A stretch of DNA of 19,311 nt from assembly GCA_938018155.1 (NCBI GenBank), contig CALIIG010000174.1, forward strand, positions 1-19,311, in the 5' to 3' direction. The stretch is from an uncultured Prevotella sp. (GTDB lineage Bacteria > Bacteroidota > Bacteroidia > Bacteroidales > Bacteroidaceae). The position numbers and the translations under genes are program-made. The notes beneath the pieces are model-generated. The model searched no databases. It saw only the letters and a list, made by a program, of their open reading frames with translations, and was not told where the DNA came from. Shown here in pieces: positions 1 to 8,300 of the stretch. Numbering within the stretch: the first letter of the stretch is position 1; each line of letters begins with the position of its first letter.

Positions 1-1248
1 ATGATTAAACAGTTACTTTCACTCGTGCTGGTGCTGACGGCATCAGTATTACACGTTCAGGCCCAGACCTCTGACCCGAAAAAGGAGAGCCTCGTCTTCT
101 GCAACGAAGGCTCGTGGCAGCAGGACGACGGCCAGCTCTCGTTCTACAACGGCGATAATCACACGCTGACCAACGGATGGTTCAGGCAGGTTAACGGCAA
201 GAAACTCGGCGACACACCCAACCATCTTATCCAGGTTAACGACACGCTGCTGGCTGTTTGCGTAAACTGGTCGAACATTATCCAGTTCATCCACCCCGAC
301 GGCACGGCCTGCGGAGCCACTGAAGACGTGCCCAACAACCGCAAAATGGCTACCGACGGCCGTTATCTTTACGTTACATCGTACGCCCATCAGTGTGCAG
401 GTAAAACGTTTACGAAAGGCTTTGTAGCCAAAATCGACGTGCGTACACATAAAATTGTAGGCACCTGCGAGGTGGGATGGGAACCCGAAGGCATCGTAAT
501 TTACAAAGGAAAACTGTACGTAGCCAACAGCGGCGGCTACAGTTTTCAGGAGCCACACAGCCACGAATCGACGGTGAGTGTGGTTGACGCGGCATCGATG
601 ACTTTCATCAAGAATATTGAAACAGGCAAAAAAAACCTCTACGGCAATACGTCGCTGGCAGGCAAATACATGCTTATTAATGCAGCCGGCAACTATACTG
701 ATGTGCCCGCGGCAACGGTTTTGCTGAACCTCGACACCGAGGAGGTGAAGACTTTCGACTTTGCTTCAACCCACAATACAACCGACGGCGAGCTGTTCTA
801 CATCGTGGGCACGAGCTTTAATTACAGCGGCGGCTCGTCGCTGGTGCTGAAAACCCTCGACCCCCGCACCGCTACCGTAACCGATAAAATATACAACGAC
901 GACGTAACGGCAAAGATAAACGCGCTGCAAAATCCCTATGGCGTTTACGTTTCGCCCTATACGCGCAACATCTATGTTACCGATGCGAAGAGCTTTTCCA
1001 CCGCCGGCATGATTTATGGCTATACAAAAGACGGGCAGACGGTTATTGACGGGCTCGAAACTTACATCAATCCTTCGCACATGGCAGCTCTGCCACAGAC
1101 CGGTGTTCCCGTGGCAACGGGTATCAAAACCGTAAGGCCCGCCCCGGAAAAAGCTGCCGACGACTGCTACTACGACCTGCAGGGCCGCCGCGTTAACCGC
1201 CCTGCCCACGGCATTTACATTTACAAAGGCCGCAAGGTTATTCTGTAA
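1..1248 (+). CDS. Secreted YncE/DUF5074-like beta-propeller protein
   Basis: The 415-residue protein starts with a clear signal peptide (about residues 1-21, hydrophobic LLSLVLVLTASVL then VQA-Q), so the ATG at the window edge is a plausible true start, although nothing upstream is visible. The body has repeated strand-rich segments typical of a YncE-like seven-bladed propeller, such as GRYLYVTSY, GFVAKIDVRTHKIVGTCEVGWEPEGI, GKLYVANSGGY, STVSVVDAASM and NPYGVYVSP. This resembles DUF5074 proteins of Bacteroidota, a group that to my knowledge includes surface cobalamin-binding proteins of the BtuG type. There is no lipobox cysteine, so it is not a lipoprotein like BtuG. The last 28 or so residues (YYDLQGRRVNRP..GIYIYKGRKVIL) look like a short C-terminal sorting tail common in Prevotella exported proteins. 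The ligand is unknown. Propeller fold: likely. Cobalamin role: possible only. Confidence 0.8.
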   Translation: MIKQLLSLVLVLTASVLHVQAQTSDPKKESLVFCNEGSWQQDDGQLSFYNGDNHTLTNGWFRQVNGKKLGDTPNHLIQVNDTLLAVCVNWSNIIQFIHPDGTACGATEDVPNNRKMATDGRYLYVTSYAHQCAGKTFTKGFVAKIDVRTHKIVGTCEVGWEPEGIVIYKGKLYVANSGGYSFQEPHSHESTVSVVDAASMTFIKNIETGKKNLYGNTSLAGKYMLINAAGNYTDVPAATVLLNLDTEEVKTFDFASTHNTTDGELFYIVGTSFNYSGGSSLVLKTLDPRTATVTDKIYNDDVTAKINALQNPYGVYVSPYTRNIYVTDAKSFSTAGMIYGYTKDGQTVIDGLETYINPSHMAALPQTGVPVATGIKTVRPAPEKAADDCYYDLQGRRVNRPAHGIYIYKGRKVIL

Positions 1249-1260
1249 ACACATCATCGT

Positions 1261-1305
1261 AAAGGTGCGGGCAACAAGCCGCGACGAGGCCCTGCCTGCA
1301 CCTTT
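1261..1305. terminator. Hairpin 3' of the propeller gene
   Basis: A 13-bp stem with one G-U pair joins 1261-1273 (aaaggtgcgggca) to 1293-1305 (tgcctgcaccttt), with a 19-nt loop. It begins 13 nt after the stop codon. There is no clear T tract after it, so it may protect the mRNA 3' end rather than terminate transcription. Confidence 0.5.
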
Positions 1306-1314
1306 ATCATATAA

Positions 1315-1344
1315 GGTATATCACATCATGATATGTGGTATACC
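1315..1344. repeat. 12-bp inverted repeat
   Basis: 1315-1326 (ggtatatcacat) pairs with 1333-1344 (atgtggtatacc) around a 6-nt loop, with one G-U pair. It could be a second mRNA 3'-end hairpin or a protein-binding dyad. It lies between the first hairpin and the terminator. Confidence 0.5.
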
Positions 1345-1357
1345 GCCTAACGGCATG

Positions 1358-1388
1358 AGGCCCTGTGCTTAACTGCACAGGGCCTTTT
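1358..1388 (+). terminator. Rho-independent terminator after the propeller gene
   Basis: A perfect 11-bp GC-rich stem joins 1358-1368 (aggccctgtgc) to 1375-1385 (gcacagggcct) with loop ttaact, and a run of T follows directly (1385-1388). This is the best terminator for the upstream propeller gene. Confidence 0.85.
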
Positions 1389-1407
1389 GCATAAGGACCC
1401 GGATATG

Positions 1408-1451
1408 AATGTACAACGGCCTGAATATCAATGTACGGCGGCCTGACCGTC
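1408..1451. repeat. Two tandem 22-nt units
   Basis: Units 1408-1429 and 1430-1451 both begin aatgtac and continue with a related (aa/gg)cggcctga(at/cc)(a/g)tc block. Their cggcc core and 22-nt period match the repeat cluster that starts about 50 nt downstream. Confidence 0.65.
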
Positions 1452-1494
1452 AGTGCGCTGCCGCACAACATGTTTGTTTTTATAGGATAAGGGG

Positions 1495-1587
1495 CATCGT
1501 TCGGCGGCCGTCAGCAGCGTTGCCGGCGGCCGTCATACAACACGTTCGACGGTCGTCATACGCGCTGCTGACGGCCGTCGGACAATG
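1495..1587. repeat. Long nested hairpin of 22-nt-period GGCCGTC repeats
   Basis: Four copies of a cgrcggycgtca-like core start at 1502, 1524, 1547 and 1569, a 22-23-nt period. Copies 1 and 4 are part of a perfect 15-bp inverted repeat (1505-1519 with 1563-1577) that extends outward to 1495/1587 with one mismatch and G-U pairs. Copies 2 and 3 pair inside it (1525-1534 with 1548-1557). The whole 93 nt can therefore fold as one long two-part hairpin, similar in style to REP/BIME-type intergenic elements. The function is unknown. Confidence 0.7.
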
Positions 1588-1703
1588 AGCTTTCTGACGT
1601 AAAAATCAGTCGATTATGATGAAAAGCTGTAAAATTTACAAAATAAAGTGTTAAACACTGCGATTTTTTCTGCCTGAAAACCCTAAATATCAAACCAATT
1701 ACC

Positions 1704-1711
1704 TATCTTTG
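1704..1711 (+). promoter_or_regulatory. Predicted -7 element for rubrerythrin
   Basis: TATCTTTG matches the Bacteroidota -7 consensus TAnnTTTG. It lies 46 nt before the rubrerythrin ATG in an AT-rich region, giving a predicted start of transcription near 1718. I see no clear -33 TTTG at the usual distance. Confidence 0.6.
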
Positions 1712-1757
1712 CAACAGAGAATTTAGTTAGGTTATACAAAAAGTTACAAAACACATT

Positions 1758-2411
1758 ATGAAGAAAACATTTATTTGCACCGTTTGCGGTTACGTTTATG
1801 AGGGAGCAGAAGCACCTGCCGAATGTCCAATCTGCCATTCGAAAGCTGACAAGTTTCAGGAGCTTGACCTCTCTCATTTAAAGGGTACCCGGACGGAGGC
1901 AAACCTGAAAGCAGCATTCGCCGGCGAAAGTCAGGCACATACAAAATACCTGTATTACGCATCAAAGGCAAAGAAGGACGGATACGATCAGATAGCAGGA
2001 ATATTCGAGGAAACGGCGCACAACGAAAAGGAACACGCTAAAATGTGGTTCAAATTCTTACACGACGGCGCAATCCCTACCACAACGGATAACCTTGCTG
2101 ACGCTGCTGCAGGCGAGAATTATGAGTGGACTGACATGTACTCGGAGATGGCACGTGTAGCCAAAGAGGAAGGATTCCCGGGCATTGCAGCCAAGTTTCG
2201 CGGTGTAGGTGCAATTGAAAAGCATCACGAAGAGCGTTATCGCAAGCTGCTTCAAAATATAAACGACAAGGTTGTTTTCTCACGCGAGGGAGACACGATC
2301 TGGCAATGTCGCAACTGTGGACATATATGTGTAGGCAAGTATGCACCCGAAAAGTGCCCCGTCTGCAACCATCCGCAGAGCTTCTTCCAGGTAGAACCGC
2401 TGAACTATTAA
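1758..2411 (+). CDS. Rubrerythrin with rubredoxin-like sites at both ends
   Basis: Rubrerythrins reduce hydrogen peroxide with electrons from NAD(P)H via rubredoxin-type partners, protecting anaerobes in the cytoplasm. This 217-residue protein has an N-terminal rubredoxin-like zinc/iron site (C7, C10, C23, C26, spacing CxxC-x12-CxxC), a ferritin-like four-helix diiron domain (about 40-175), and a second CxxC-x12-CxxC site at C184, C187, C200 and C203. Likely diiron ligands are E57, E90-xx-H93, E120-xx-E123 and E154-xx-H157, all present. Typical rubrerythrins carry one rubredoxin domain, usually C-terminal ('reverse' forms have it N-terminal). Having both resembles the layout of desulforubrerythrin-like proteins. 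The gene stands alone, with its own promoter element upstream and a terminator at 2636-2671. Family assignment is firm; peroxidase activity follows from the family. Confidence 0.95.
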   Translation: MKKTFICTVCGYVYEGAEAPAECPICHSKADKFQELDLSHLKGTRTEANLKAAFAGESQAHTKYLYYASKAKKDGYDQIAGIFEETAHNEKEHAKMWFKFLHDGAIPTTTDNLADAAAGENYEWTDMYSEMARVAKEEGFPGIAAKFRGVGAIEKHHEERYRKLLQNINDKVVFSREGDTIWQCRNCGHICVGKYAPEKCPVCNHPQSFFQVEPLNY

Positions 2412-2796
2412 AAGTAAATAGGTAAAAGATTAAAAAGAAAGGCTGCGCAAATCCGCTGACGTGAGTCACCGACAGTGATAACACAATGAATAAAATTTGA
2501 TATACTTCGTATATGATTTTTTAAGCAGCATTCGCTCAACAGGTGGCAACAGCCGGTTCATGACAAAGTAAAAGATGTTGTATTTGGGTAACAGCAATCA
2601 TTCAATAGGTTGCACAGCAAAGTCTCTTTAAGGTTGAGCCCCTCCCGTTTAAACCGGTGAGGGGCTCTTTTGTTGTCATGGAACAGCTGGCAGGGCACCG
2701 GCAGGCAAGGCGAAGGGCAGCATAGTCAGGGGGCGGGACAGCCGGCATGGCCGGCCGGGCGCATGAAAACGGCCAATGGTTTATAATAAACAACAT
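2412..2796. other. 385-nt gap between rubrerythrin and crcB
   Basis: No gene is supported. The gap holds a weak AT-rich hairpin followed by T residues (2500-2522), a strong terminator (2636-2671) and a GC-rich stretch with a gccggc-atg-gccggc inverted repeat (2741-2755). An imperfect -7-like TGTATTTG at 2578-2585 could start a short RNA ending at the terminator, but support is weak. I see no fluoride-riboswitch motif ahead of crcB. Confidence 0.6.
2636..2671 (+). terminator. Rho-independent terminator
   Basis: A perfect 9-bp stem joins 2636-2644 (gagcccctc) to 2659-2667 (gaggggctc), followed by TTTT at 2668-2671. The loop contains the palindrome gtttaaac. It most likely ends the rubrerythrin transcript, leaving a 3' UTR of about 225 nt. 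Confidence 0.85.
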
Positions 2797-3173
2797 ATGA
2801 TGTTTAAAGATTTTCTGATTGTGGGTATGGGCAGCTTTCTGGGCGGTGGTGCCCGTTTTGTGGTATCGAAATGGTTGCAGGCGGGTGTGGCCGTATCGTT
2901 TCCGCTGCACACGTTTGTTGTAAATATCGCAGGATGCCTGCTGATAGGTTTTTTCTCGGGCCTTCACTACGAGGGCAAATACATGACACAAAACTACTGC
3001 TTACAACGGGGTTCTGCGGAGGCTTTACCACGTTTTCAACCTTTGTAAACGAAAGTATGTTGCTGGGTAAAGACGGCAGCATAGCGTTGACGGGCCTGTA
3101 CATTGGGGGCAGCGTAGCCGCAGGTTTCCTGTGTCTTTGGGTTGGAAACTGCCTGGCCAGGGCCGTGCAGTAG
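2797..3173 (+). pseudogene. crcB: CrcB/Fluc fluoride channel gene with a frameshift
   Basis: CrcB (Fluc) proteins are small four-helix membrane proteins that form dimeric fluoride export channels. The first part (MMFKDFLIVGMGSFLGGGARFVVSKWL, then FPLHTFVVNIAGCLLIGFFSGLHYEGK) and the second part (HDTKLLLTTGFCGGFTTFSTFVNESMLL, then YIGGSVAAGFLCLWVGNCLARAV) are both typical CrcB, but lie in different frames. The second part keeps the conserved GFCGGFTTFSTF motif of the pore. The switch is at about 2965-2990. Restoring one base there gives a protein of about 125 residues, the normal family length, so the lesion looks like a single-base deletion. The ATG at 2797 (or 2800) is preferred over 2776 because the family starts close to the first helix. 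As written, the product would lack helices 3 and 4 and be non-functional. A sequencing error is a real alternative. Confidence 0.85.
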
Positions 3174-3322
3174 GCCGCAACGGGGTCTTCTGTCGGATAT
3201 TGCAAGACATACAACAGGGCGTTGCGGGCTACGATATAAACCGCCACGTGGCTTGTACGAGAGCATACACAGTGCGACAAAGGCATGAAAAGTCCAGAAC
3301 TACAGCATGCCGGTGTGAGACT

Positions 3323-3364
3323 AAACATCCCGCAACTCTCAAGGATGAGAGTTGCGGGATGTTT
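3323..3364. terminator. Bidirectional terminator between crcB and susD1
   Basis: A perfect 18-bp stem joins 3323-3340 to 3347-3364 (arm aaacatcccgcaactctc) around a 6-nt loop. It sits between two convergent genes and would serve both: crcB reading right and the susC1D1 operon reading left, 33 nt after the susD1 stop. T-rich sequence follows on the + side (gtttggtttg). The rest of the 3174-3397 gap shows no gene. Confidence 0.85.
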
Positions 3365-3397
3365 GGTTTGTACTGTTTTTATCGGTTTTTTACCCTG

Positions 3398-5305
3398 TTA
3401 ATACCCTGGGTTCTGCACGAGATTCGGGTCAATTTGTATCTGGTCGATGGGAATTGCCAGCCAGTAACTCTTCGGTGCCGTTATCTTGGAACGGTCGATG
3501 TACGAGCCATCGTTCATGTCAGTAAGCTTATAATACTGTGCGGCTGTGGTGCCGGCAGTGTTCCATGCTTTCTCTTTGTGGGCGAGAACCTGCTCAAGAA
3601 TCTTCCACCGGCGGATGTCGTGGAAACGGCGTCCTTCCATAGCCAGCTCGTTCGAACGCTCATCACGTACCACCCTGCGGAGCGTAGCCTCGTCGGTTGG
3701 TATGCCACCGACGTAGCTCCACGACTGCTGAAACGTGGGCAGTCCGCAACGCTCGCGAATCTTGTTCAGGTAAGAGAGGCTCTTTGTACTAAGCGTCTTG
3801 TTGTACTCGAAATCGGCCTCAACATAGTCTAAGTACAGTTCGGCCAGACGAAGATAGGGGAATACCCAGCTGTTAAAGGTTATCTTGTCCTGCGTTTTAT
3901 TGTATGAGTCCTTGCCTGAAACCCATTTCTGGCAGTAGAGACCGTTGTCACACTGATACTCGTTCTTCTCCTTGCCGTCGTCCTGCTGGGGCTCTCCGCG
4001 GCGGCACTTGAGCATAATGGCACCGTTCTGCACCTCGAACTTGCCGCGGTCGAAGCCTATCGACGCATAGAAACGCGGCTCGCGATGGGTGTTGAAGCAC
4101 GATGTCTGTTCAGCTGGATAATCAGGAGCCGGAACGAGTGTTTCAGGATTGAGGTCCTTCGTGGCCGGATCGATGTCCCAAGGCAGGCCGCGATCGGTGA
4201 AGAAACGGTTGGCACAGCTGAACGTTGGGAACATATAGCCGCGGAATCCCTTTGAGCTATATGAGGTGAAGCCGACGCGCGGAGCCATGTTCTTGATGCA
4301 ATAGGAGATGGTTCCCTGACTGCCGAGTCCGAATAATATTTCGTCCCAGTTGTTGAACGAGCCTGAATTGCCGCCTACGAAAGCCTCATGATAATTCTTC
4401 TTTCCCTGTGCAGCGGTGGCAGCTACGCCGCCATATAGCTTGTAACCGTTGGCTTCACTCAGCTGGATGGCGGCTTCGGCAGCGTCCATTGCACGCTTCC
4501 ACTTCTCACGATCGTAAGCAAGATTCATAAGCGGTGTGCCATCGGGGTTCTTGAAGTTTGCGTAATATTCGCTGTTTCCGTTCACTAAAGGCGAGGCTGC
4601 ATAGAGCAAAAGGCGAGCTTTAAAGCCCAATGCGGCAGCCGATGTAGCACGGTCCTTCTCGCCACTTGGGCGTACAGCGGGCAGCAAATGGGCGGCCTCG
4701 TCATACTTCTGGGCAATAAAGTCGACGCATTCGTCATATGGTGAGCGCATCAATTCAGAAGACATTTCGGGACTGTTCTCCTGTTTCACAAGGAAGACAG
4801 GGCCGTAATATTCTAACATTATCTGGTGATAATAGGCTATCAGGAACAGCATCTCACCCTTCCATGTGCTTTTATTCTCTTCGGTAATGTCGGGAACCTT
4901 GTCCAAATTGTTAATAACGTTGTAGCAATAACGTATGGCTCCCCAGATGTCCTGCTTGACGGCACCCGTAGGATACGAGCTTGCCGTGGTGCTCCAAAGG
5001 CCATAATAGGTGTTGCTTGAGCTTTCATCACCGTTCATCAGGCTCTTATAGTGGAACCAACGGGGCGTGCCACGGTGGCCGATTACCATCTCGTCGGACC
5101 CCGTTACGCCAGGGAACTGCTGGGGATGGAAGTAGTCGGGTATCTCCCTGTAACAGCCCACTACCATCTTTTCAGCCTGGGCCTGTGTCTTATATATGTC
5201 TGCAGTGGTGGCGCTTCCTTCGGGAACAACGTCCAGAAAGTTGCACGAGGCAAGCAGAAAGCCTGCCGTAACCGTTGCGAGAACCTGTAAATGTTTATGT
5301 TTCAT
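3398..5305 (-). CDS. SusD/RagB-like glycan-binding outer-membrane lipoprotein (susD1)
   Basis: SusD-like proteins sit on the cell surface as a lid on the SusC barrel and capture oligosaccharides for import. The 635-residue protein begins with a lipoprotein signal (MKHKHLQVLATVTAGFLLAS-C21). After it comes the usual SusD N-terminus, CNFLDVVPEGSATTADIYKT, and the helical TPR-like core (IWGAIRYCYNVINNLDKVP, EMLFLIAYYHQIMLEYYGPVFLV). The conserved C-terminal part is also present: YLRLAELYLDYVEA, LNKIRERCGLPTF, RDERSNELAMEGRRFHDIRRWKI and a final LVQNPGY. It lies 26 nt downstream of susC1 on the same strand and is surely co-transcribed. It is the last gene before the shared terminator, with no glycan-degrading enzyme following. 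The family is certain; the glycan bound cannot be read from the sequence. Confidence 0.95.
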   Translation of the reverse strand: MKHKHLQVLATVTAGFLLASCNFLDVVPEGSATTADIYKTQAQAEKMVVGCYREIPDYFHPQQFPGVTGSDEMVIGHRGTPRWFHYKSLMNGDESSSNTYYGLWSTTASSYPTGAVKQDIWGAIRYCYNVINNLDKVPDITEENKSTWKGEMLFLIAYYHQIMLEYYGPVFLVKQENSPEMSSELMRSPYDECVDFIAQKYDEAAHLLPAVRPSGEKDRATSAAALGFKARLLLYAASPLVNGNSEYYANFKNPDGTPLMNLAYDREKWKRAMDAAEAAIQLSEANGYKLYGGVAATAAQGKKNYHEAFVGGNSGSFNNWDEILFGLGSQGTISYCIKNMAPRVGFTSYSSKGFRGYMFPTFSCANRFFTDRGLPWDIDPATKDLNPETLVPAPDYPAEQTSCFNTHREPRFYASIGFDRGKFEVQNGAIMLKCRRGEPQQDDGKEKNEYQCDNGLYCQKWVSGKDSYNKTQDKITFNSWVFPYLRLAELYLDYVEADFEYNKTLSTKSLSYLNKIRERCGLPTFQQSWSYVGGIPTDEATLRRVVRDERSNELAMEGRRFHDIRRWKILEQVLAHKEKAWNTAGTTAAQYYKLTDMNDGSYIDRSKITAPKSYWLAIPIDQIQIDPNLVQNPGY

Positions 5306-5331
5306 GATTGTTAAAGTCTTATTTTCGTGAA

Positions 5332-8300
5332 TTAATAATGGAACTGTACGCCAATCTTGAACGTACGCTGCAGGGGATATTTCAGGCCGTTACCGCCACC
5401 CATTTCGGGATCCCACGTCTTGAAAGGCGAGAGGGTAAACACATTTGTGGCAGCCATATAGACGCGAAGCCATGGCCTGAACGTATATCCTGCCTCTATG
5501 TTCTTGAGGCGGAGATAGCTGCCGCTGCGCATATAATAAGTGCTGCTCTGCACATTGTTGTTGACAAATGTAGCCGAAAGGCGAGGGTATTTGGCCGATG
5601 CGCTGTTGTTTTGCTCCGACCAGTGGTCGTCAACTATGTACTGAGAGATGCCGTATCCATCGCCCGACTTGTCGACAAACGGGTGTATATCGCTCATCAT
5701 CAGGCTTACCTTACCGGCCCCTTGGAACAGGAACGTGGCGTCAAACTTACGATATTTCACCGTAGCGCCTAAACCATATATCATCTCGGGTATCGTAGGG
5801 TTGCCTATTGTAGTGACATCATTCAGATCGATTTTATTGTCGCCGTTCAGGTCTTTGTATTTAATGTCACCCACGGTATAGGCTCCGAACTCCTGACGTG
5901 GCGAGTGATAGATTTCATCCTGAGACGTAAACAATCCGTCGGCCACAAGTCCGCGTATACTGTTGATGGGATGGCCGATGTGCGAATAGTAGCTATTGAC
6001 GTTCACAGGCTCGTCTACATCTGTCACCTCGTTGTGGGCATAGGTGAAGCTTCCGTTTACTTTCACGGTGAAGTCCTTGTTGAAAACCCTTGTATAAACT
6101 ACACTCATGTCGACACCTTTGTTGTTAACGGCGCCGATGTTTGCATACGGACGACTTGTTCCGTAACCGGCAATCGAGAGTATTGACTGGCGTTGCATGA
6201 ATATTCCGCTACGGCGTTCGGTGAAGTAATCTATACTGAAGTCGAGACTGCCTTTCACGTTCATGTCAAGACCGAGGTTGAATTTGCGTGCCTTTTCCCA
6301 GGTAGCAGCCTCGTTTCCGTATGTAGTGACCCATGGAACACGAATATTCGAGTAGTTGTCGCCTACCCACCAGCCCCCTCCTGCGTTCATATTTACGGTA
6401 GTGATATAGGGAAAACGGCTTGCCAGCGCGTCGTTACCTACCAGGCCATACGACCCACGAATCTTCAGATTATGCACATAGGGTTTCAGCTTCTTGAAGA
6501 AATGCTCATTCGAAACCGTCCATCCCAGCGCCATGGCAGGGAAGAAACCGAAGCGGTTCCCCTTCTTGAAGTTTTCCGATCCATTATATCCAAACGTAGC
6601 CTCTACGAGGTAACGGTGGTCAAAGTCGTACGTCAGACGACCGGCAATACCCTGTTCGCGATAAGGCAGAAGGTCGTATTCGTCACCACCGTCTTTCACC
6701 TTCTTTGTTTCTTTCATGTGGTACACCAGCGTCGCACCAACGTCGTGAGGACCGAAGGTGCGGGCATAGTCGAGCTTTCCCTGCAACGACCACACAGTGG
6801 TTGTGGGGTCACGGCCCGAATTTGATTGCAGATAGGGCTGCCCCGGCGCACCTATTGTCTCGGTATCGTAGACGTATTTACCGTCCGGTGTAACGGTATA
6901 GCTGTCTGAAACCTTGTAATAGAAAGGCACAATCCAATGGTCTAACCAGTTGAAACTGTAATTATAGAACGACGCCATGGCGTTAGCCTTTAGCCCGGGA
7001 GTAATGAATTTCAGGTCCTGATCGACGTTGAAGGCCGTCGTTGAATACACATAGTTGCGCTCAGTCTGTCCCGAACTAAGCAGCGCATAAGGATTAGTCT
7101 GCAGTCCTCCCACGCCCTGGCGCGTGTTCATACCATAGCGAACAAAGGTGTCGCCAGTCTCACCAGGGAGCGTTGCCGGAAATCCTACGGGATTTACACG
7201 CATGGTATTGTAGAAAAGATTGGTGACAGACTCTTTCGGCGAGTGGTTATAGAAAAGCTGAGTATTCATGTTCAACTGAATCTTTGTGGTGCGGGTGATA
7301 TTCGCCGTCACGTTACTTTGGAACAAATACTTCTTGTTTCGTATCGAAACATCGAGTGCCTGACTCTCTGATGGTTGACGAACGATACCGTTCTCATAGA
7401 ATATTCCGGCGTTGAGGAAATAGGTAATGAGCTTGCTTCCGCCTTTGATACTCAGGTTCAGATTCTGATTTGTCGCCACCTTTTTGAAAAGAAGGTCGTA
7501 CCAGTCGTTGTCAGGGAAGAGGTAAGGATTGGCTTTCGTGCGTGTTTTCTCAATGCGGTCATCACTATAATAAGGTGTATAGGGACGTCCCACAGCCTTA
7601 GCGTCGTTATAGATGGCCTCGTTGAACATCTGCATGTATGACACGCCGCCTGCCATATCCTGTATGCGTGTAGGCGACGAAAAGGTATTATCGAGCCGTA
7701 CGTCAACCTGCATCTTCTCCGAAAAAGCACCCTGGCGGGTATTTACGATAATGACGCCGTTGGCACCACGCGAGCCATAGAGCGACGTTGCCGTGGCATC
7801 TTTCAGAACCGAAAAGCTCTCAATCGACTCCGGCGGTATGTTATTCAGCATGGTTGTACTTATTTCTACGCCGTCAAGAATGATGAGCGGAGCCTTGTTC
7901 GAGCCAAAAGTAGAGATGCCCCGGATATAGAATTCGGCATTGTCGTAGCCAGGTTCACCACTACGCTGGCGAGCAATAATACCCGGAATGTTACCTGCAA
8001 ACGACGTGGTAAGACTTGAAGAGGTTATCTTCAAGTCCTCCGGCTTCACAGCTTGCACGGCTCCAACCAGCGACTCTTTTTTCTGTTTGCCGAAACCTAC
8101 TACTACAACCTCGTCCAGAACCTTGTCATCAGGAATCAGCGAAATAGAGATAAACGAACGTCCCTTGAGCCTGATATTCTTGTTCTTGAAGCCGATATAC
8201 GAAATCTCAAGCTCAGCATCCGTGGGTGCGTTCAGCGTAAAGGTGCCCTCGGTATCGGTAATGGTTCCATTCGTGGTGCCTGCAACCTTAACCGTGGCTC

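Larger units (their letters stand above)
1249..1757. other. 509-nt gap with hairpins, repeats and a promoter
   Basis: There is no convincing gene here. From left to right it holds two hairpins (1261-1305 and 1315-1344), an intrinsic terminator (1358-1388), two tandem 22-nt units (1408-1451), a long hairpin made of GGCCGTC-type repeats (1495-1587), an AT-rich stretch, and the rubrerythrin promoter (1704-1711). Confidence 0.75.

Noticed and set aside
1502..1580. CRISPR-like array from the regularly spaced repeats
   Set aside because: The repeats are short (about 12 nt), degenerate and palindromic, with only 10-11 nt between cores. There are no spacer-sized unique segments and no cas genes.
2585..2796. 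Fluoride riboswitch upstream of crcB
   Set aside because: I looked for the conserved crcB-motif blocks, such as the GGCGATGG-like start and the CTGATGGCNTCTAC-like end, and did not find them. The terminator there is better explained by the rubrerythrin transcript.
2776..2799. Upstream ATG at 2776 as the crcB start
   Set aside because: It would add MVYNKQH before the usual N-terminus. CrcB proteins normally start a few residues before the first helix, which fits 2797 or 2800.
2602..2991. 129-residue reverse-strand reading frame
   Set aside because: It overlaps the terminator and crcB on the other strand, has no recognisable domain or signal, and its composition looks like an antisense shadow.
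3131..3832. 233-residue forward reading frame
   Set aside because: It starts inside crcB, crosses the bidirectional terminator and runs antisense to susD1. No family resemblance is seen.
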